The notes: generated from the sequence alone by a model not told the origin. A stretch of 64,000 nt of DNA from Pectobacterium sp. A5351 (GCF_028335745.1 NZ_CP116477.1:2852001-2916000); one strand, 5' to 3'. Counted from the first letter of the stretch, positions 30,350 to 40,341 are shown. Made by a program: numbers and translations.

Positions 30350-31897
30350 TTATGCTGCGTGTAATGCGTCGTGGCAAATGGCCATCATCGTCATCAGTTT
30401 TTCTTCTGTGGCGTCATCGCCATGAATTTCCCCGCTAATCCGCCCTTCACTGAGCGTGATAATGCGGTCGGAAATCGCCATGATCTCCGGAAGGTCGGAG
30501 GAAATCACAATCACGGCGACGCCCCGTTTCGCCATATCGAACAGCACCTGATGCACTTCGGACTTGGTGCCAACATCGATGCCGCGCGTGGGCTCATCCA
30601 CGATCAATACTTTGGGGTTCAGCGCCATACAGCGGGCAAGAATCACCTTTTGCTGGTTGCCGCCTGACAGCTTGCGCACTTCCTGCTCGCTGTTCACCAT
30701 TTTGATGTGCAGCGCCTGACGGTAGGCTTCAATCAGATCGTCTTCCTTGCGGGTGTTCACAAACCAGCGCCAGCGCATGAGCGATGAGAGGTTGGAGAGT
30801 GAAATGTTTTCTCTGATCGATAACCCCAGCACCGCGCCTTCTTTCTTACGGTCTTCCGGCACCAGCGCAATGCCTTGCGACAGCGCATGCAGCGGCGTGG
30901 AGGGATAATAGGGTTCATCATCCAGCACAAATTCACCGGTTGAGAACGCATCGGCACCAAACAGGCAGCGTGCGATTTCCGTACGTCCCGCGCCTACCAG
31001 CCCGGCAATACCGAGCACTTCGCCCGCATGTACATGGAAATTGATGTCTTTTAGCGCGATGCCGTGCGCATCCAGCGGCGGTTTTTCCCGGCTTAAGCCC
31101 TTCACCGCCAGCCGTACCGGCTTATCCTGATGATGCGTTTCTGAAGGCGGACGGCGGTTAAACACCACGTCACGGCCGACCATCAGGCGAATAATCTCCT
31201 GCACATTGGTGCTGGCGACGTCCCCCGAACCGGTGTAGCGGCCGTCCTGAAACACGGTAAATCGATCGCACAGTTGGAAGACTTCGTGCAACCGGTGCGT
31301 GACATATACCACGCTCACGCCGCGTCCTTTCAGCTCGCGCACCACGCGGTGCAGGCTGTCGACTTCGCTGTCGCTCAGCGCCGCCGACGGTTCATCCATC
31401 ACAATCAGTTTGGCATTCAGCGTCAGTGCTCTGGCGATCTCCACCATTTGCTGCTGCGCCACGCTCAACCGTGCCACCTGCGTCGTCGGTGCCATGTTCA
31501 GTTTCAGGTAATCCAGTACCGCTTTCGCCTCGCGATTGACCGCCAGCGCATCCACAAACATGCCGCTGCGCTGCGGCTCACGCCCCAGGAACATGTTCTC
31601 CGCTACGCTCATATTGGGCAGCAGATTAAATTCCTGATAAATGGTAATAATTCCCCGTCTCTGCCGTTCAACCGGCGATTCAAGCGGTAACAGTTTCTCG
31701 CCGCCAAGCCAGATGTCGCCGCTGGTCTGCGGCTGCGCCCCTGCCAGCGCCTTCAACAGCGTCGATTTGCCCGCGCCGTTCTCTCCCAATAGCGCATGAA
31801 TTTCTCCCGGCTGTACGGTCAACTGTGCGTTGCTCAGCGCCCACACGCCGGAGAAGCTCTTTGCCAAATTGGTGATGTTCAGTAGGGGTTCCGTCAT
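30350..31897 (-). CDS. Inositol-locus ABC transporter ATPase (RbsA/MglA type)
   Basis: The 515-residue protein contains two ABC domains, typical of monosaccharide importers. The N-terminal one has Walker [10 protein letters not shown], signature LSVAQQQM and Walker [13 protein letters not shown]; the C-terminal one has [19 protein letters not shown] and [13 protein letters not shown]. The second Walker A is degenerate, as usual. It is 12 bp before the permease gene and 66 bp after the binding-protein gene. Confidence 0.94.
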   Translation of the reverse strand: MTEPLLNITNLAKSFSGVWALSNAQLTVQPGEIHALLGENGAGKSTLLKALAGAQPQTSGDIWLGGEKLLPLESPVERQRRGIITIYQEFNLLPNMSVAENMFLGREPQRSGMFVDALAVNREAKAVLDYLKLNMAPTTQVARLSVAQQQMVEIARALTLNAKLIVMDEPSAALSDSEVDSLHRVVRELKGRGVSVVYVTHRLHEVFQLCDRFTVFQDGRYTGSGDVASTNVQEIIRLMVGRDVVFNRRPPSETHHQDKPVRLAVKGLSREKPPLDAHGIALKDINFHVHAGEVLGIAGLVGAGRTEIARCLFGADAFSTGEFVLDDEPYYPSTPLHALSQGIALVPEDRKKEGAVLGLSIRENISLSNLSSLMRWRWFVNTRKEDDLIEAYRQALHIKMVNSEQEVRKLSGGNQQKVILARCMALNPKVLIVDEPTRGIDVGTKSEVHQVLFDMAKRGVAVIVISSDLPEIMAISDRIITLSEGRISGEIHGDDATEEKLMTMMAICHDALHAA

Positions 31898-31963
31898 GTT
31901 TACCTTCCTCCCGCAAGGCCGCGCGGACGCGGCCTGCTGAATGCCTGTGATGTAGAGCGCGAC

Positions 31964-32902
31964 TTATTTACCCGCTTCGCCAATGCGTTCGGCATCGTTC
32001 AGGTTATCTTTGGTAATCATGGTCGGTTGGTAGTCTGCCCCAGTGATAGGCGCTTTACTGCGGATGTTATTGGTCAACTGCGTCAATGCCGTGGTTACCG
32101 CATAGCCCGGACGTTGATCGGCAGTCACGGCCAGCCAGCCGTCGCGTACGCGAGCCAGCGCTTCCGGCACGGCGTCAAAGCCGGTGACCATCACGTCGCC
32201 GGGTTTCAAACCCTGCCCCTGCAATGCTTCAATCGCGCCCAGCGCCATGTCGTCATTCGCGGAGAGAATGACCTGCGGACGTTTAGGCAGAGAAGGAAAA
32301 ACACTTTCCACGATGCGCATCCCTTCGGAACGCATCCAGTTCCCCGTTTGATCAGCCACGATACGGTATTTGCTGCCGCCTGCTTTCAGGCTGTCGCGAA
32401 TCCCCTGCGTGCGTTCGATGTTCGAAGAAGAGCCCGGCTGACCGGTCAGCAAGATGATCTCTGCGCCATTCGGGAATTGGGTTTTGACATAGTCGGCAAT
32501 CGCCTGACCGCCTTTATAGTTGTTTGCACCAAAGTGCGGCACCGCTTTTTCCGTTTTCACCGAACGATCCAGCGTCACCACCGGCAGTTTGGCATCCTGA
32601 ATTTCGGTCACGGCGCTGGAAACGGCGTTGACGTCATTCGGTGACACCACGAAGCCCTGCGCTCCGCGAGTAATGGCATTTTCTAAATCGGCGGTCTGCT
32701 TCGGTGAGCTACCCTGCCCATCCAGCACCTGCAAATTCACGCCCAGTTCTTTGGCGGCTTTAACGGCGGTGCGCTGCATGTGAACTTCAAACGGCATAGC
32801 GAGATTCGGCGTACTGAAAACGATTTGTTCATTTTGGGCCTGAGCAAGACCAGACAGACCCAGTGCGATGGCGATTGCGGTAACGCTGATGATCTTTTTC
32901 AT
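31964..32902 (-). CDS. Inositol-locus periplasmic sugar-binding protein
   Basis: The 312-residue protein has a Sec signal peptide (MKKIISVTAIAIALGLSGLAQA, cleavage before QNEQ) and a type I periplasmic-binding fold of the RbsB family: VVSPNDVNAVSSAVTEI, LPVVTLDRSV, FGANNYKGGQAIADYV, ILSANDDMALGAIEAL and VTGFDAVPEAL. It should deliver the ligand, by context inositol, to the permease. Confidence 0.93.
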   Translation of the reverse strand: MKKIISVTAIAIALGLSGLAQAQNEQIVFSTPNLAMPFEVHMQRTAVKAAKELGVNLQVLDGQGSSPKQTADLENAITRGAQGFVVSPNDVNAVSSAVTEIQDAKLPVVTLDRSVKTEKAVPHFGANNYKGGQAIADYVKTQFPNGAEIILLTGQPGSSSNIERTQGIRDSLKAGGSKYRIVADQTGNWMRSEGMRIVESVFPSLPKRPQVILSANDDMALGAIEALQGQGLKPGDVMVTGFDAVPEALARVRDGWLAVTADQRPGYAVTTALTQLTNNIRSKAPITGADYQPTMITKDNLNDAERIGEAGK

Positions 32903-32982
32903 ATGTCTTTTCTCTTCATCTGCTTCTGTTATGGGTATGGGTGTAGGGTTGAAAGCAGGTAAAACACGATGTGCCGATACGG

Positions 32983-33969
32983 TTACACGGCGACCTCCTT
33001 GCCTTGGGCCAGGGATTCAAAGGCTTTATCCGCCAGATTCAGCGCACGCTCACCGTCCAGACCGGAGCACTCCGGCTGGGTGCGGCCATTCAGCACATCG
33101 ACAAAATGCTGCCACTCTGCCGCGTAGGCCGCGTGATAGCGTTGCAGGAAGAAGTATTCGGGTTTCGCTGCGAGGCAGCCGTCGTCGGTCCACTGCTCGA
33201 CCACGTTCTCGCGGATATTGCCCGCGCTGAGCACGCCTTTCGCGCCATGCAATTCAAGACGCTGATCGTAGCCGTAGCCGGAGCGGCGACTGTTGACGAT
33301 GGTCGCCATCGCGCCAGAGGCAAATTTCAACACGATAAACGCGGTATCAATGTCGCCCGCCTCACCAATGGCCGGATCGACCAGATTGCTGCCTTGCGCA
33401 AAGACCGACACTGGCTCTTCGCCCATAATGAAACGCGCCATATCGAAGTCATGAATCGTCATGTCGCGGAACATACCGCCGGAAACGCGAACATACTCAG
33501 CAGGCGGCGGCGACGGATCGCGGGAGATAATCAGGAGAGATTCCGGCTTGCCGATGCGCCCCTCGCCAGCCAGCGTTTTGACGCGGCGGAATTGCGGGTC
33601 GTAGCGGCGGTTGAAACCCACAAACAGCGGCACGTTCTGCTGTTTGACGACGGTCAGGCAATCGCGAACGCGGGCAATATCCAGATGCACCGGTTTTTCA
33701 CAGAAAATGGCTTTGCCATGTTTGGCGGCCAGCTCAATCAAGTCGGCGTGCGTGTCGGTCGCGGAGGCAATCAGAACGGCATGCACCGCCGGATCGTTCA
33801 TGACTTCATCCACGGTTTGCACTTTGGTATGGTAGCGTTCGGTCAGCGTCGCGGCATTGGTTGGGTTGGGATCGACGACCGCGTACAGATTGGTTTCTTT
33901 GTGTGCCGCGATGTTGACTGCATGGACCTGCCCGATGCGGCCTGCGCCCAGTAAAGCGATGTTAAACAT
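32983..33969 (-). CDS. iolG: Myo-inositol 2-dehydrogenase IolG
   Basis: IolG oxidises myo-inositol to scyllo-inosose with NAD+, the first step. The 328 residues start with the Rossmann motif IALLGAGRIGQVHAVNI; the catalytic region is FCEKPVHLDIARVRDC, GFNRRYDPQFRRV, and GGMFRDMTIHDFDMARF with the conserved Asp/His pair. ATG 33969 has AAGGGAG ahead; a 30-codon extension upstream has no ribosome site and is dropped. It probably heads the transcript through the importer, iolC, iolE and iolB. Confidence 0.93.
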   Translation of the reverse strand: MFNIALLGAGRIGQVHAVNIAAHKETNLYAVVDPNPTNAATLTERYHTKVQTVDEVMNDPAVHAVLIASATDTHADLIELAAKHGKAIFCEKPVHLDIARVRDCLTVVKQQNVPLFVGFNRRYDPQFRRVKTLAGEGRIGKPESLLIISRDPSPPPAEYVRVSGGMFRDMTIHDFDMARFIMGEEPVSVFAQGSNLVDPAIGEAGDIDTAFIVLKFASGAMATIVNSRRSGYGYDQRLELHGAKGVLSAGNIRENVVEQWTDDGCLAAKPEYFFLQRYHAAYAAEWQHFVDVLNGRTQPECSGLDGERALNLADKAFESLAQGKEVAV

Positions 33970-34380
33970 AGATGCTCCCTTGCTGCCTGAGTGGCGTGTA
34001 ATGCCAGACTGAAAAAGTGACGGATAACGGCTAGTCGCATTCTTCCCCAGCCCCATCACCCGCTTTTTACCGCAAATCCTGATAGCTAAAATAAAACATT
34101 TATTTCAGTTTTGTATAAATTGAAAATTATGTTTTTGCGTGTCAGTTAACATTTTCATGACATCTTCGCTGTTTTCTGCAACCCCAATCACACATCGAGT
34201 GAGTACGTTTGTGGCGGTGTACAGGAATGTTAGAGGATCGGTCAGACGCTGGTGCACCGCGGGAGGGAAAATGAAACCGTGGTTTGAAAATGAAATGAAT
34301 GTTTCAATTTAATCTCCCTCCACATTCCCCACTCTCGGAGACAAAAATACAGGGAGTTATCACGGTTTTTGCCTTTATTC
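33970..34380. promoter_or_regulatory. iolG upstream region
   Basis: About 410 bp with AT-rich stretches near 34080-34170 suitable for a promoter and the candidate operator at 34291-34310. No gene is supported. Confidence 0.5.
34291..34310. promoter_or_regulatory. Candidate iol operator upstream of iolG
   Basis: TGAAATGAATGTTTCAATTT contains the arms TGAAA and TTTCA. It is nearly the same as the sequence upstream of iolA at 38535-38553 (TGAAATGAATATTCCATTT), which suggests a shared regulator site. Confidence 0.5.
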
Positions 34381-34592
34381 GGCGTAAAAAATTATGCTGA
34401 GGAGATAGCAGGCTTAGGATGAGCCGCAGGACGCGGCGAAAGCTTGCGCCACGTAGGGAACGTGTCGCAAGCGGTCCGTTAAGCGTGATACCGACGAAGG
34501 CACCGCGTCAGCGGCATAATTCCCGCCAAAAGCCGGGGTTCATAGGGGGCTGGCGTAGCCCCCTATGTCGGGCGCGTGCTACGACGTAGCAT
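34381..34592 (+). repeat. Structured ~215-bp repeat, copy A
   Basis: One of two inverted copies flanking iolD. The left end (GGCG, A-run, AATTATGCTGAGG) can pair over a distance with GCATAATT...CGCC at 34513-34527. Between these are small hairpins and a 13-bp hairpin: GCTTGCGCCACGT, loop AGGGA, ACGTGTCGCAAGC. A perfect 11-bp hairpin follows (CATAGGGGGCT / AGCCCCCTATG) and the right end is TGCTACGACGTAGCA. Copy B keeps every pairing with different bases. No ORF of note is inside. Confidence 0.88.
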
Positions 34593-34677
34593 GAAAATAA
34601 CGTTATCATAGCGCACGAAACTATCTCTTAGTCGGCATAAAAAGTGTGACTCAGAAACCACCGCCAAGAGAAATAAT

Positions 34678-36609
34678 CTAATACTGGCGGGCGCGGGAAA
34701 GCGCGGCTTTCACGCTATTGGCGGCAGACTCGATCTCTGGATTATCCGCAACCTGCGCCGTGCCGGTGCGCCACCAGGATTCATAGCCGTGTGTCATGGT
34801 CTTCGGCAGTACCTTGATGTCGAGCAATACCGGCCCCGGATGCTGACGTGATTCCGCCAGTGCCTGCTTAAGCGAGGCTTCATCATGCACTCGCCATGCT
34901 TTACAGCCGTAGCTTTCCGCGTTCTTGGCAAAATCGACCGGAATAAGTGCACCGCGCAGTTGCCCCGATTCAGCATCCCGGTAGCGGTTTTCCGTACAGA
35001 AGCTCCCCATTCCCTGACTCATTTGTAGGTTGTTGATGCAGCCGAAACCCGCGTTGTCGAACAGCAGCACGGTGATTTTGATGCCTTCCTGTACCGCCGT
35101 TTGCAGTTCGGTGTGGAGCATCAGATAGGAACCGTCACCGACCATCGCATAGACGGGCTGTTGCGGTGCCGCAAGGCGTGCGCCAATCGCCGCCGCAATC
35201 TCGTATCCCATGCAGGAATAGCCATATTCCAAATGGTAGCTGTCCGGCGTCTTCACCTGCCACACGCGCTGTAGATCGCCCGGCAACGATCCCGCTGCGC
35301 CCACCACAACCGCGTTGTCTTCCAACTCTTCATTCAGTATGCCCAGCACGCGCGTTTGCGTCAGATGGGTATTCAGCATCTGGCGATATTCATCCAGCTT
35401 GTCTTCCAGACCGTCCACCACTTCCGGCACCAGCTCGCCCTTGTCCTGCACGGTAAATAGCCGCTGTAGCTCGCGTTCCCATTCCGCGCGAGCCTGTTCA
35501 ACGGCCTGCTGCCAGCCGCTGCGATAGGATGCCGTCGCCAGCCGTTCGGCCAGCGCTTCCAGCCCAACGTGCGCGTCAGCGATTAAGGGAAGCGCATCCA
35601 GTTTTAGCGCATCAAATTCGGCCACGTTGAGCAGTAAAAATTCGACGTTCGGGTTCTGAAATAGCGACTTGGAACCCGTGGTAAAATCGGTTAAACGTGT
35701 CCCGACGCCGATCACCAGATCCGCCTCTTGCGCCAGCCGATTCGCCGCCAGCCCGCCCGTTACGCCGATGCCACCACAGTTCAGCGGATGTGAAGATACA
35801 ATCGCGCCCTTGCCCGCCTGCGTTTCGCCAAACGGAATAGCAAATTGTTCGGCAAACTGCGCCAGTGCATCATGCGCGCCGGAATAACGAACACCGCCGC
35901 CGCAAATCAGCATCGGGCGACGCTTGCTCGCAATCAGCGCCGCCGCCTCATCCAGCCGTGCCGCATCCGGCGGACGGCGTTCGAGGTGATGGACGCGTTT
36001 GCGGAAAAATGAGGCCGGATAATCCCAGACTTCTGCCTGCACATCCTGCGGTAAACACAGCGTTACCGCGCCGGTATCGGCCGGATCGGTCAGCACGCGC
36101 ATGGCGTTAATCAGCGCGCTCATCAGTTGTTCAGGGCGATTAATACGATCCCAGTAGCGGGACACCGGTTTAAAGCAGTCATTGGTGCTGATCGACAGAT
36201 CGTGATATTGCTCAACCTGCTGTAACACCGGATCCGGCTGGCGGCAGGCGAAGAGATCGCCGGGCAACAGCAGTACCGGAATGCGGTTAGCGGTCGCGGT
36301 CGCCGCGGCAGTTACCATATTTGCTGCGCCCGGCCCCACCGATGAGGTCACCGCATAGATTTTCCGCCGCTTGTGCTGTTTAGCGAACCCAACGGCGATA
36401 TGCGCCATTCCCTGTTCGTTGCACCCCTGATGCACGGTGAGACGGTTTGCCTCCTGCTCCAGCGCCTGGCCAATGCCCAGCACATTGCCGTGACCGAAAA
36501 TGGTCATTACGCCCTGCACAAAGGGGGATTCTTCACCGTCTACGCTGAGGTATTGCTGGTTGAGAAAACGGACCAGCGCTTGCGCCATGGTGATGCGACA
36601 CGTATCCAT
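34678..36609 (-). CDS. iolD: 3D-(3,5/4)-trihydroxycyclohexane-1,2-dione hydrolase IolD
   Basis: IolD is the thiamine-diphosphate enzyme that opens the ring to 5-deoxy-glucuronate. The 643-residue protein has the acetolactate-synthase-like layout: N-terminal pyrimidine-binding domain with the catalytic glutamate in the [15 protein letters not shown] region near 58-72, a central domain near 210-350 ([28 protein letters not shown]), and a C-terminal cofactor motif [15 protein letters not shown]...GFGCINNL. It lies alone between two inverted ~215-bp repeats, so it is probably transcribed separately from iolA and iolG. Confidence 0.96.
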   Translation of the reverse strand: MDTCRITMAQALVRFLNQQYLSVDGEESPFVQGVMTIFGHGNVLGIGQALEQEANRLTVHQGCNEQGMAHIAVGFAKQHKRRKIYAVTSSVGPGAANMVTAAATATANRIPVLLLPGDLFACRQPDPVLQQVEQYHDLSISTNDCFKPVSRYWDRINRPEQLMSALINAMRVLTDPADTGAVTLCLPQDVQAEVWDYPASFFRKRVHHLERRPPDAARLDEAAALIASKRRPMLICGGGVRYSGAHDALAQFAEQFAIPFGETQAGKGAIVSSHPLNCGGIGVTGGLAANRLAQEADLVIGVGTRLTDFTTGSKSLFQNPNVEFLLLNVAEFDALKLDALPLIADAHVGLEALAERLATASYRSGWQQAVEQARAEWERELQRLFTVQDKGELVPEVVDGLEDKLDEYRQMLNTHLTQTRVLGILNEELEDNAVVVGAAGSLPGDLQRVWQVKTPDSYHLEYGYSCMGYEIAAAIGARLAAPQQPVYAMVGDGSYLMLHTELQTAVQEGIKITVLLFDNAGFGCINNLQMSQGMGSFCTENRYRDAESGQLRGALIPVDFAKNAESYGCKAWRVHDEASLKQALAESRQHPGPVLLDIKVLPKTMTHGYESWWRTGTAQVADNPEIESAANSVKAALSRARQY

Positions 36610-36966
36610 TGATCTACTCCTTAAATAAGGATCTGATTTCTATAATGAACTATGTATATTCAGCGAGCATTTCGTGCGCGAAAATTTAGCCATTCTTATG
36701 CTACGTTGTAGCACGCGCCCGACTCAGGGCGCTCAATCGCCGCCGCCCTGAGAACCCAGGCTTATGGCGATAAATTATGCCGCTACGCGGACCCTTCGGT
36801 ATGTGTCACCGTCATCCGAACCGCCAGTGACGCGGTCCCTCCGCGGCACTGGCTTTCGCGACATCCCTGTCACTCTTTCGGCGGTGTCCCCTACCTCAGC
36901 ATAATTTTTAACGCCAGAAGCGCAAAACCGATGCACTCTATTCATCACTTGTTAGCAGTCAAAACC
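36610..36966. other. iolA-iolD intergenic region
   Basis: About 360 bp almost filled by repeat copy B (36698-36915). The remaining 90 bp before iolD are AT-rich (TATAATGAAC near 36640) and probably hold its promoter. Confidence 0.5.
36698..36915 (-). repeat. Structured ~215-bp repeat, copy B (inverted)
   Basis: Read on the minus strand this matches copy A at both ends (GGCG plus AATTATGCTGAGG at the left; GTCGGGCGCGTGCTAC and ACGTAGCAT at the right) and at AGCGGCATAATT. The main hairpin is GCCAGTGCCGCGG, loop AGGGA, CCGCGTCACTGGC: 13 pairs with the same C-T mismatch position as copy A but different bases. The second hairpin is CTCAGGGCG / CGCCCTGAG. Confidence 0.88.
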
Positions 36967-38478
36967 TCACTCCAGTGTGGGCATGACGAAGCTGCTGGTG
37001 TGGTGTTCCAGACGGACGCTGGCAGGCCAGCGGCTGGTGACGGTTTTCATACGGGTGTAGAAGCGTACGCCGTCGTTGCCGTGGACATTAAGCGGCCCGA
37101 AAATGGAGCGTTTCCAGCCGCCGAAGCTGTGGAACGCCATCGGTACCGGAATCGGGACGTTCACGCCGACCATACCCGCCTGCACCTCTTCGCAGAACTG
37201 GCGCGCCGTTTCACCATCGCGGGTAAAAATAGCGGTGCCGTTGCCATATTCATGGTTATTGATCAGCGTTACCGCCGTTTGGTAATCCGGCACACGTACC
37301 ACGGACAGCACCGGGCCAAAAATCTCTTCCTGATAGATCTTCATCTCTGGCGTGACGTTGTCGAACAGCGTCGGCCCAATAAAGTAGCCTTGCGGGTGCC
37401 CTTGAACAGACAGCGTGCGGCCATTGATACGCAGCGTCGCGCCCTGATCGACGCCGCTTTGAATATAGTCGGCAATCTTCGTCCGGTGCGCTGCGCTGAT
37501 CACCGGCCCCATCTCATTTTCCTGCCCGTCCACCAGACCAGGGCCAACTCGCATCGCGTTGATCTGCGCATTCAGGCGTTGATTCAGCGCTTCCGCCGTG
37601 TCATCGCCAACGGCCACCACCACAGACAGCGCCATACAGCGCTCGCCCGCGGCGCCAAACGCCGCGCCCATAATCGCGCTGGCGGCCATGTCCATGTCAG
37701 CATCCGGCATCAGAATACAGTGGTTTTTCGCCCCGCCCAGCGCCTGACAGCGTTTGCCGTGCGCCGATGCCGTCTGATAAATGTATTCCGCTACTGGCGT
37801 CGATCCCACAAAGCTCACCGCCTGCACGCGTGGATCGGTCAACAGCACATCCACCGCTTCTTTGTCACCCTGAACGACGTTAAATACACCGTCCGACAGG
37901 CCCGCTTCTTTCAGCAGTTGCGCCAGCAGCAGCGAGAGCGACGGATCTTTTTCCGAGGGTTTCAGCACAAAGGTATTGCCAGTCGCCAGCGCAATCGGGA
38001 ACATCCACATCGGCACCATCGCCGGGAAGTTGAATGGCGTAATCCCGACGCATACACCAAGCGGCTGCATGAGCGAATGGCTATCCACCCCGGTGCCAAC
38101 ATTCGCCGAGTGTTCGCCTTTTTGCAGATGTGGAATCCCACAGGCAAACTCAACCACTTCCAGACCGCGCGTCACCTCCCCCACGGCATCGGAATAGACC
38201 TTGCCGTGCTCCTGTGAAATCAGCCGGGCCAGCGTATCCATTCGTTCTTCCAGCAGCGCTTTGAAGCGAAACAATACACGCGCACGGCGTAGCGGAGAGT
38301 GTTTTGACCACGCAGGGAATGCTGCTGCCGCGCTGGCAATCGCCTGCTCGACCTCCGCCTTATCAGACATCACAACCTGGCGAATCTGCTCGCCCGTCGC
38401 TGGGTTATACACCGCGGCGTAGCGTTGGCTGTTGCTGGAGGCAATCGCCCCCTGAATGAAGTTAGATACGGTTTCCAT
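36967..38478 (-). CDS. iolA: Methylmalonate-semialdehyde / malonate-semialdehyde dehydrogenase IolA (MmsA)
   Basis: It turns malonate semialdehyde, the last inositol breakdown product, into acetyl-CoA and CO2 with CoA and NAD+. The 503-residue aldehyde dehydrogenase has the catalytic cysteine in FGAAGERCMALSVVVAVG, the NAD-binding ITPFNFPAMVPMWMFP and ALGGAKNHCILMPDAD, and the C-terminal FGGWKRSIFGPLNVHG. Length is normal for the CoA-acylating branch. Candidate operator sequences lie upstream, and the regulator gene is divergent. Confidence 0.95.
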   Translation of the reverse strand: METVSNFIQGAIASSNSQRYAAVYNPATGEQIRQVVMSDKAEVEQAIASAAAAFPAWSKHSPLRRARVLFRFKALLEERMDTLARLISQEHGKVYSDAVGEVTRGLEVVEFACGIPHLQKGEHSANVGTGVDSHSLMQPLGVCVGITPFNFPAMVPMWMFPIALATGNTFVLKPSEKDPSLSLLLAQLLKEAGLSDGVFNVVQGDKEAVDVLLTDPRVQAVSFVGSTPVAEYIYQTASAHGKRCQALGGAKNHCILMPDADMDMAASAIMGAAFGAAGERCMALSVVVAVGDDTAEALNQRLNAQINAMRVGPGLVDGQENEMGPVISAAHRTKIADYIQSGVDQGATLRINGRTLSVQGHPQGYFIGPTLFDNVTPEMKIYQEEIFGPVLSVVRVPDYQTAVTLINNHEYGNGTAIFTRDGETARQFCEEVQAGMVGVNVPIPVPMAFHSFGGWKRSIFGPLNVHGNDGVRFYTRMKTVTSRWPASVRLEHHTSSFVMPTLE

Positions 38479-38918
38479 GTTTACACCTTTGTGGGTTTTG
38501 AGGAGACAAACGGCTGATATCGGATTACAGTATATGAAATGAATATTCCATTTAATGGAAAAATAAAATAAATATTGATTATTGTGATCCGCTGCGAATT
38601 TTTATGTAAACTTGAAGACAGCGGTCCATACAGACAGGTGAGAAGCCTAACTCCGATCGAGATACACGGGGCGACCACAGGGGTGAGGCCTCCCTACGGG
38701 AACCTCCCCCAGTGTTTCCTCTAATAACGGGCTTAAGTCACCAGAATTAGGCGAGCAGCCTCTGAAAATAGCCGTATCGATAAAAGGTGTACCGCCAACA
38801 ATGTCGTACAGATAAAACAACCGTATCCAGAAATGAATTTTCTGTTCCGTTTCAGGCGCCAGTCATGAAATCGCCCTAATGGGATAGGTTCTTATACGTC
38901 TTTGGGAGATAACCCGCT
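38479..38918. promoter_or_regulatory. Divergent promoter region iolA / RpiR regulator
   Basis: About 440 bp. The left part holds the candidate operators at 38535-38560. Around 38668-38717 GC-rich dyads (GGGGTGAGG with CCTCCCCC) make a hairpin, possibly a dispersed repeat. No gene is supported. Confidence 0.5.
38535..38560. promoter_or_regulatory. Candidate iol operator upstream of iolA
   Basis: TGAAATGAATATTCCATTT is shared with the iolG upstream region. It overlaps the palindrome TTCCATT-T-AATGGAA. Related GGAA-N6-TTCC palindromes are described for RpiR-type IolR in rhizobia, so this is a plausible binding site. Confidence 0.5.
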
Positions 38919-39776
38919 ATGCCCATGGCAGCCAGCCTGAGAGAGTTACAGGAACAGATCCGCGAGCGTTATGATTCGCTCAGCAAGCGGTTACAGCAGG
39001 TAGCGCACTATGTGCTGGATAATACTAACAGTATCGCTTTCGATACCGTCGCCGTGATCGCCGAACGCGCCGACGTCCCCCCCTCAACGCTGATTCGCTT
39101 CGCCAACGCCTTTGATTTCAGCGGCTTCAACGAAATGAAACAATTGTTCCGTATGAATCTGGTAGAAGAAACGGCCAGCTATACCGACCGGGCGCGGTTG
39201 TTTCGGGCGATGGAGGCGGATGCCGTGCCAGAAACGCCGTTGGATATTCTGCACGAATTTGCCCGTTCAAACGCACAGGCGATGCAGCAGCTAGCGGCAC
39301 GTACCCCGCAAGAGGATCTGCAAAAAGCCGTCGATCTGCTGGCACAGGCGGAAACCATCTATATCGTCGGGCTGCGGCGCTCGTTCAGCGTCGCCACTTA
39401 CCTCACCTACGCGCTTAGCCATCTGGAAAGCAGCCCGATCCTAGTCAACGGGTTGGGAGGCATGTTTCGTGAACAGCTCAGTCGAGTCAGCGCGCGCGAT
39501 GTGGTCGTTTCCATCAGCTTCTCGCCCTATTCACAGGAAACCGTGATGGTCAGTGAGATGGCCGCGAAAGCCGGCGCGCGGCAAATTGTCATTACCGACA
39601 GCCAGATCAGCCCGCTGGCGACGCTCAGCGACGTCTGCTTTGTGGTGAAGGAGGCGCAGGTTGATGCGTTCCGTTCACAGTCCGCCACGCTGTGTCTGGT
39701 GCAATCGCTGATGGTATCGCTGGCTTACCGACAGGGAAACGGCGCAGAGCAGAGCGAAAAACAGCAGCGCGGCTAG
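38919..39776 (+). CDS. iolR: RpiR-family transcriptional regulator of inositol use
   Basis: The 285-residue protein has an N-terminal RpiR helix-turn-helix domain (RYDSLSKRLQQVAHYVLDN, then FDTVAVIAERADVPPSTLIRFANAF) and a C-terminal SIS sugar-phosphate-binding domain near 130-260 (IYIVGLRRSFSVATYLTYAL, DVVVSISFSPYSQETV). It is divergent from iolA. RpiR-type regulators repress iol genes in several proteobacteria and use a pathway phosphate as inducer; that role is inferred from position. ATG 38919 follows GGGAGAT. Confidence 0.85.
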   Translation: MPMAASLRELQEQIRERYDSLSKRLQQVAHYVLDNTNSIAFDTVAVIAERADVPPSTLIRFANAFDFSGFNEMKQLFRMNLVEETASYTDRARLFRAMEADAVPETPLDILHEFARSNAQAMQQLAARTPQEDLQKAVDLLAQAETIYIVGLRRSFSVATYLTYALSHLESSPILVNGLGGMFREQLSRVSARDVVVSISFSPYSQETVMVSEMAAKAGARQIVITDSQISPLATLSDVCFVVKEAQVDAFRSQSATLCLVQSLMVSLAYRQGNGAEQSEKQQRG

Positions 39777-39820
39777 TCAGAACCGCTTAATCAACAAGAC
39801 ACCTATAGGGAGAGCCGTTT

Positions 39821-40126
39821 ATGCTTAAAGTCATCGCGCAGGATTTTATTAAGCCGGAGTACATTGAGACCGTCATGCCGCTGTACCGTGAATTAGTGGA
39901 GAAAACCCGACAGGAGCCGTTATGCCTCTCCTATGAGCTGTTTATCAATCAGAAAGATCCGGGGCACTTCACCTTTATCGAAACCTGGCCGGATAGAGCC
40001 GCACTGGATATTCACTGCCAGACCGAACACTTCCAGCGGCTGGTTCCCATAATCAATAGCCACCAGCGCGCCGAGTGCACTTTCCTGCTAATGGACCCGT
40101 TTGACCACGCTATTTCTGCCGTTTAA
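39821..40126 (+). CDS. Antibiotic biosynthesis monooxygenase (ABM/YgiN-like) domain protein
   Basis: A 101-residue single-domain dimeric alpha/beta-barrel protein: LKVIAQDFIKPEYIETVMPLYRELVEKTRQEPLCLSYELF, then HFTFIETWPDRAALDIHCQTEHFQ. The family includes quinol monooxygenases and other small oxygenases; the substrate is unknown. It starts 44 bp after the regulator gene in the same direction and so is probably co-transcribed, but a part in inositol breakdown is not established. Confidence 0.85.
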   Translation: MLKVIAQDFIKPEYIETVMPLYRELVEKTRQEPLCLSYELFINQKDPGHFTFIETWPDRAALDIHCQTEHFQRLVPIINSHQRAECTFLLMDPFDHAISAV

Positions 40127-40142
40127 ACCAACGCTACGTTAT

Positions 40143-40157
40143 GGCCGCAATGCGGCC
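40143..40157. terminator. Short hairpin after the ABM gene
   Basis: GGCCGC, AAT, GCGGCC without a T-run, 16 bp past the stop. Weak candidate. Confidence 0.3.
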
Positions 40158-40341
40158 TAACCCGATTGTCAGCATACTCCATTTTTTTCTCATCCTTATT
40201 ATTCATTTATTTTGAATAATAAATTCAATTTTATTAACAATCCTATTAACTCAGATAACATGCTTAACACCTGCTGATATCAAGGAAAATACTGTTTATC
40301 AGCAAGAAAATACACGCCATATCGGCTGTAGCTTGGTGTAT

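Noticed and set aside
32971..33954. Plus-strand 327-codon open frame
   Set aside because: Mirror of iolG on the other strand; the iolG Rossmann motif and catalytic residues are clear.
36931..38217. Plus-strand 428-codon open frame
   Set aside because: It lies wholly antisense to iolA, whose aldehyde dehydrogenase motifs are intact; the His/Arg-rich product is typical of a GC-rich shadow frame.
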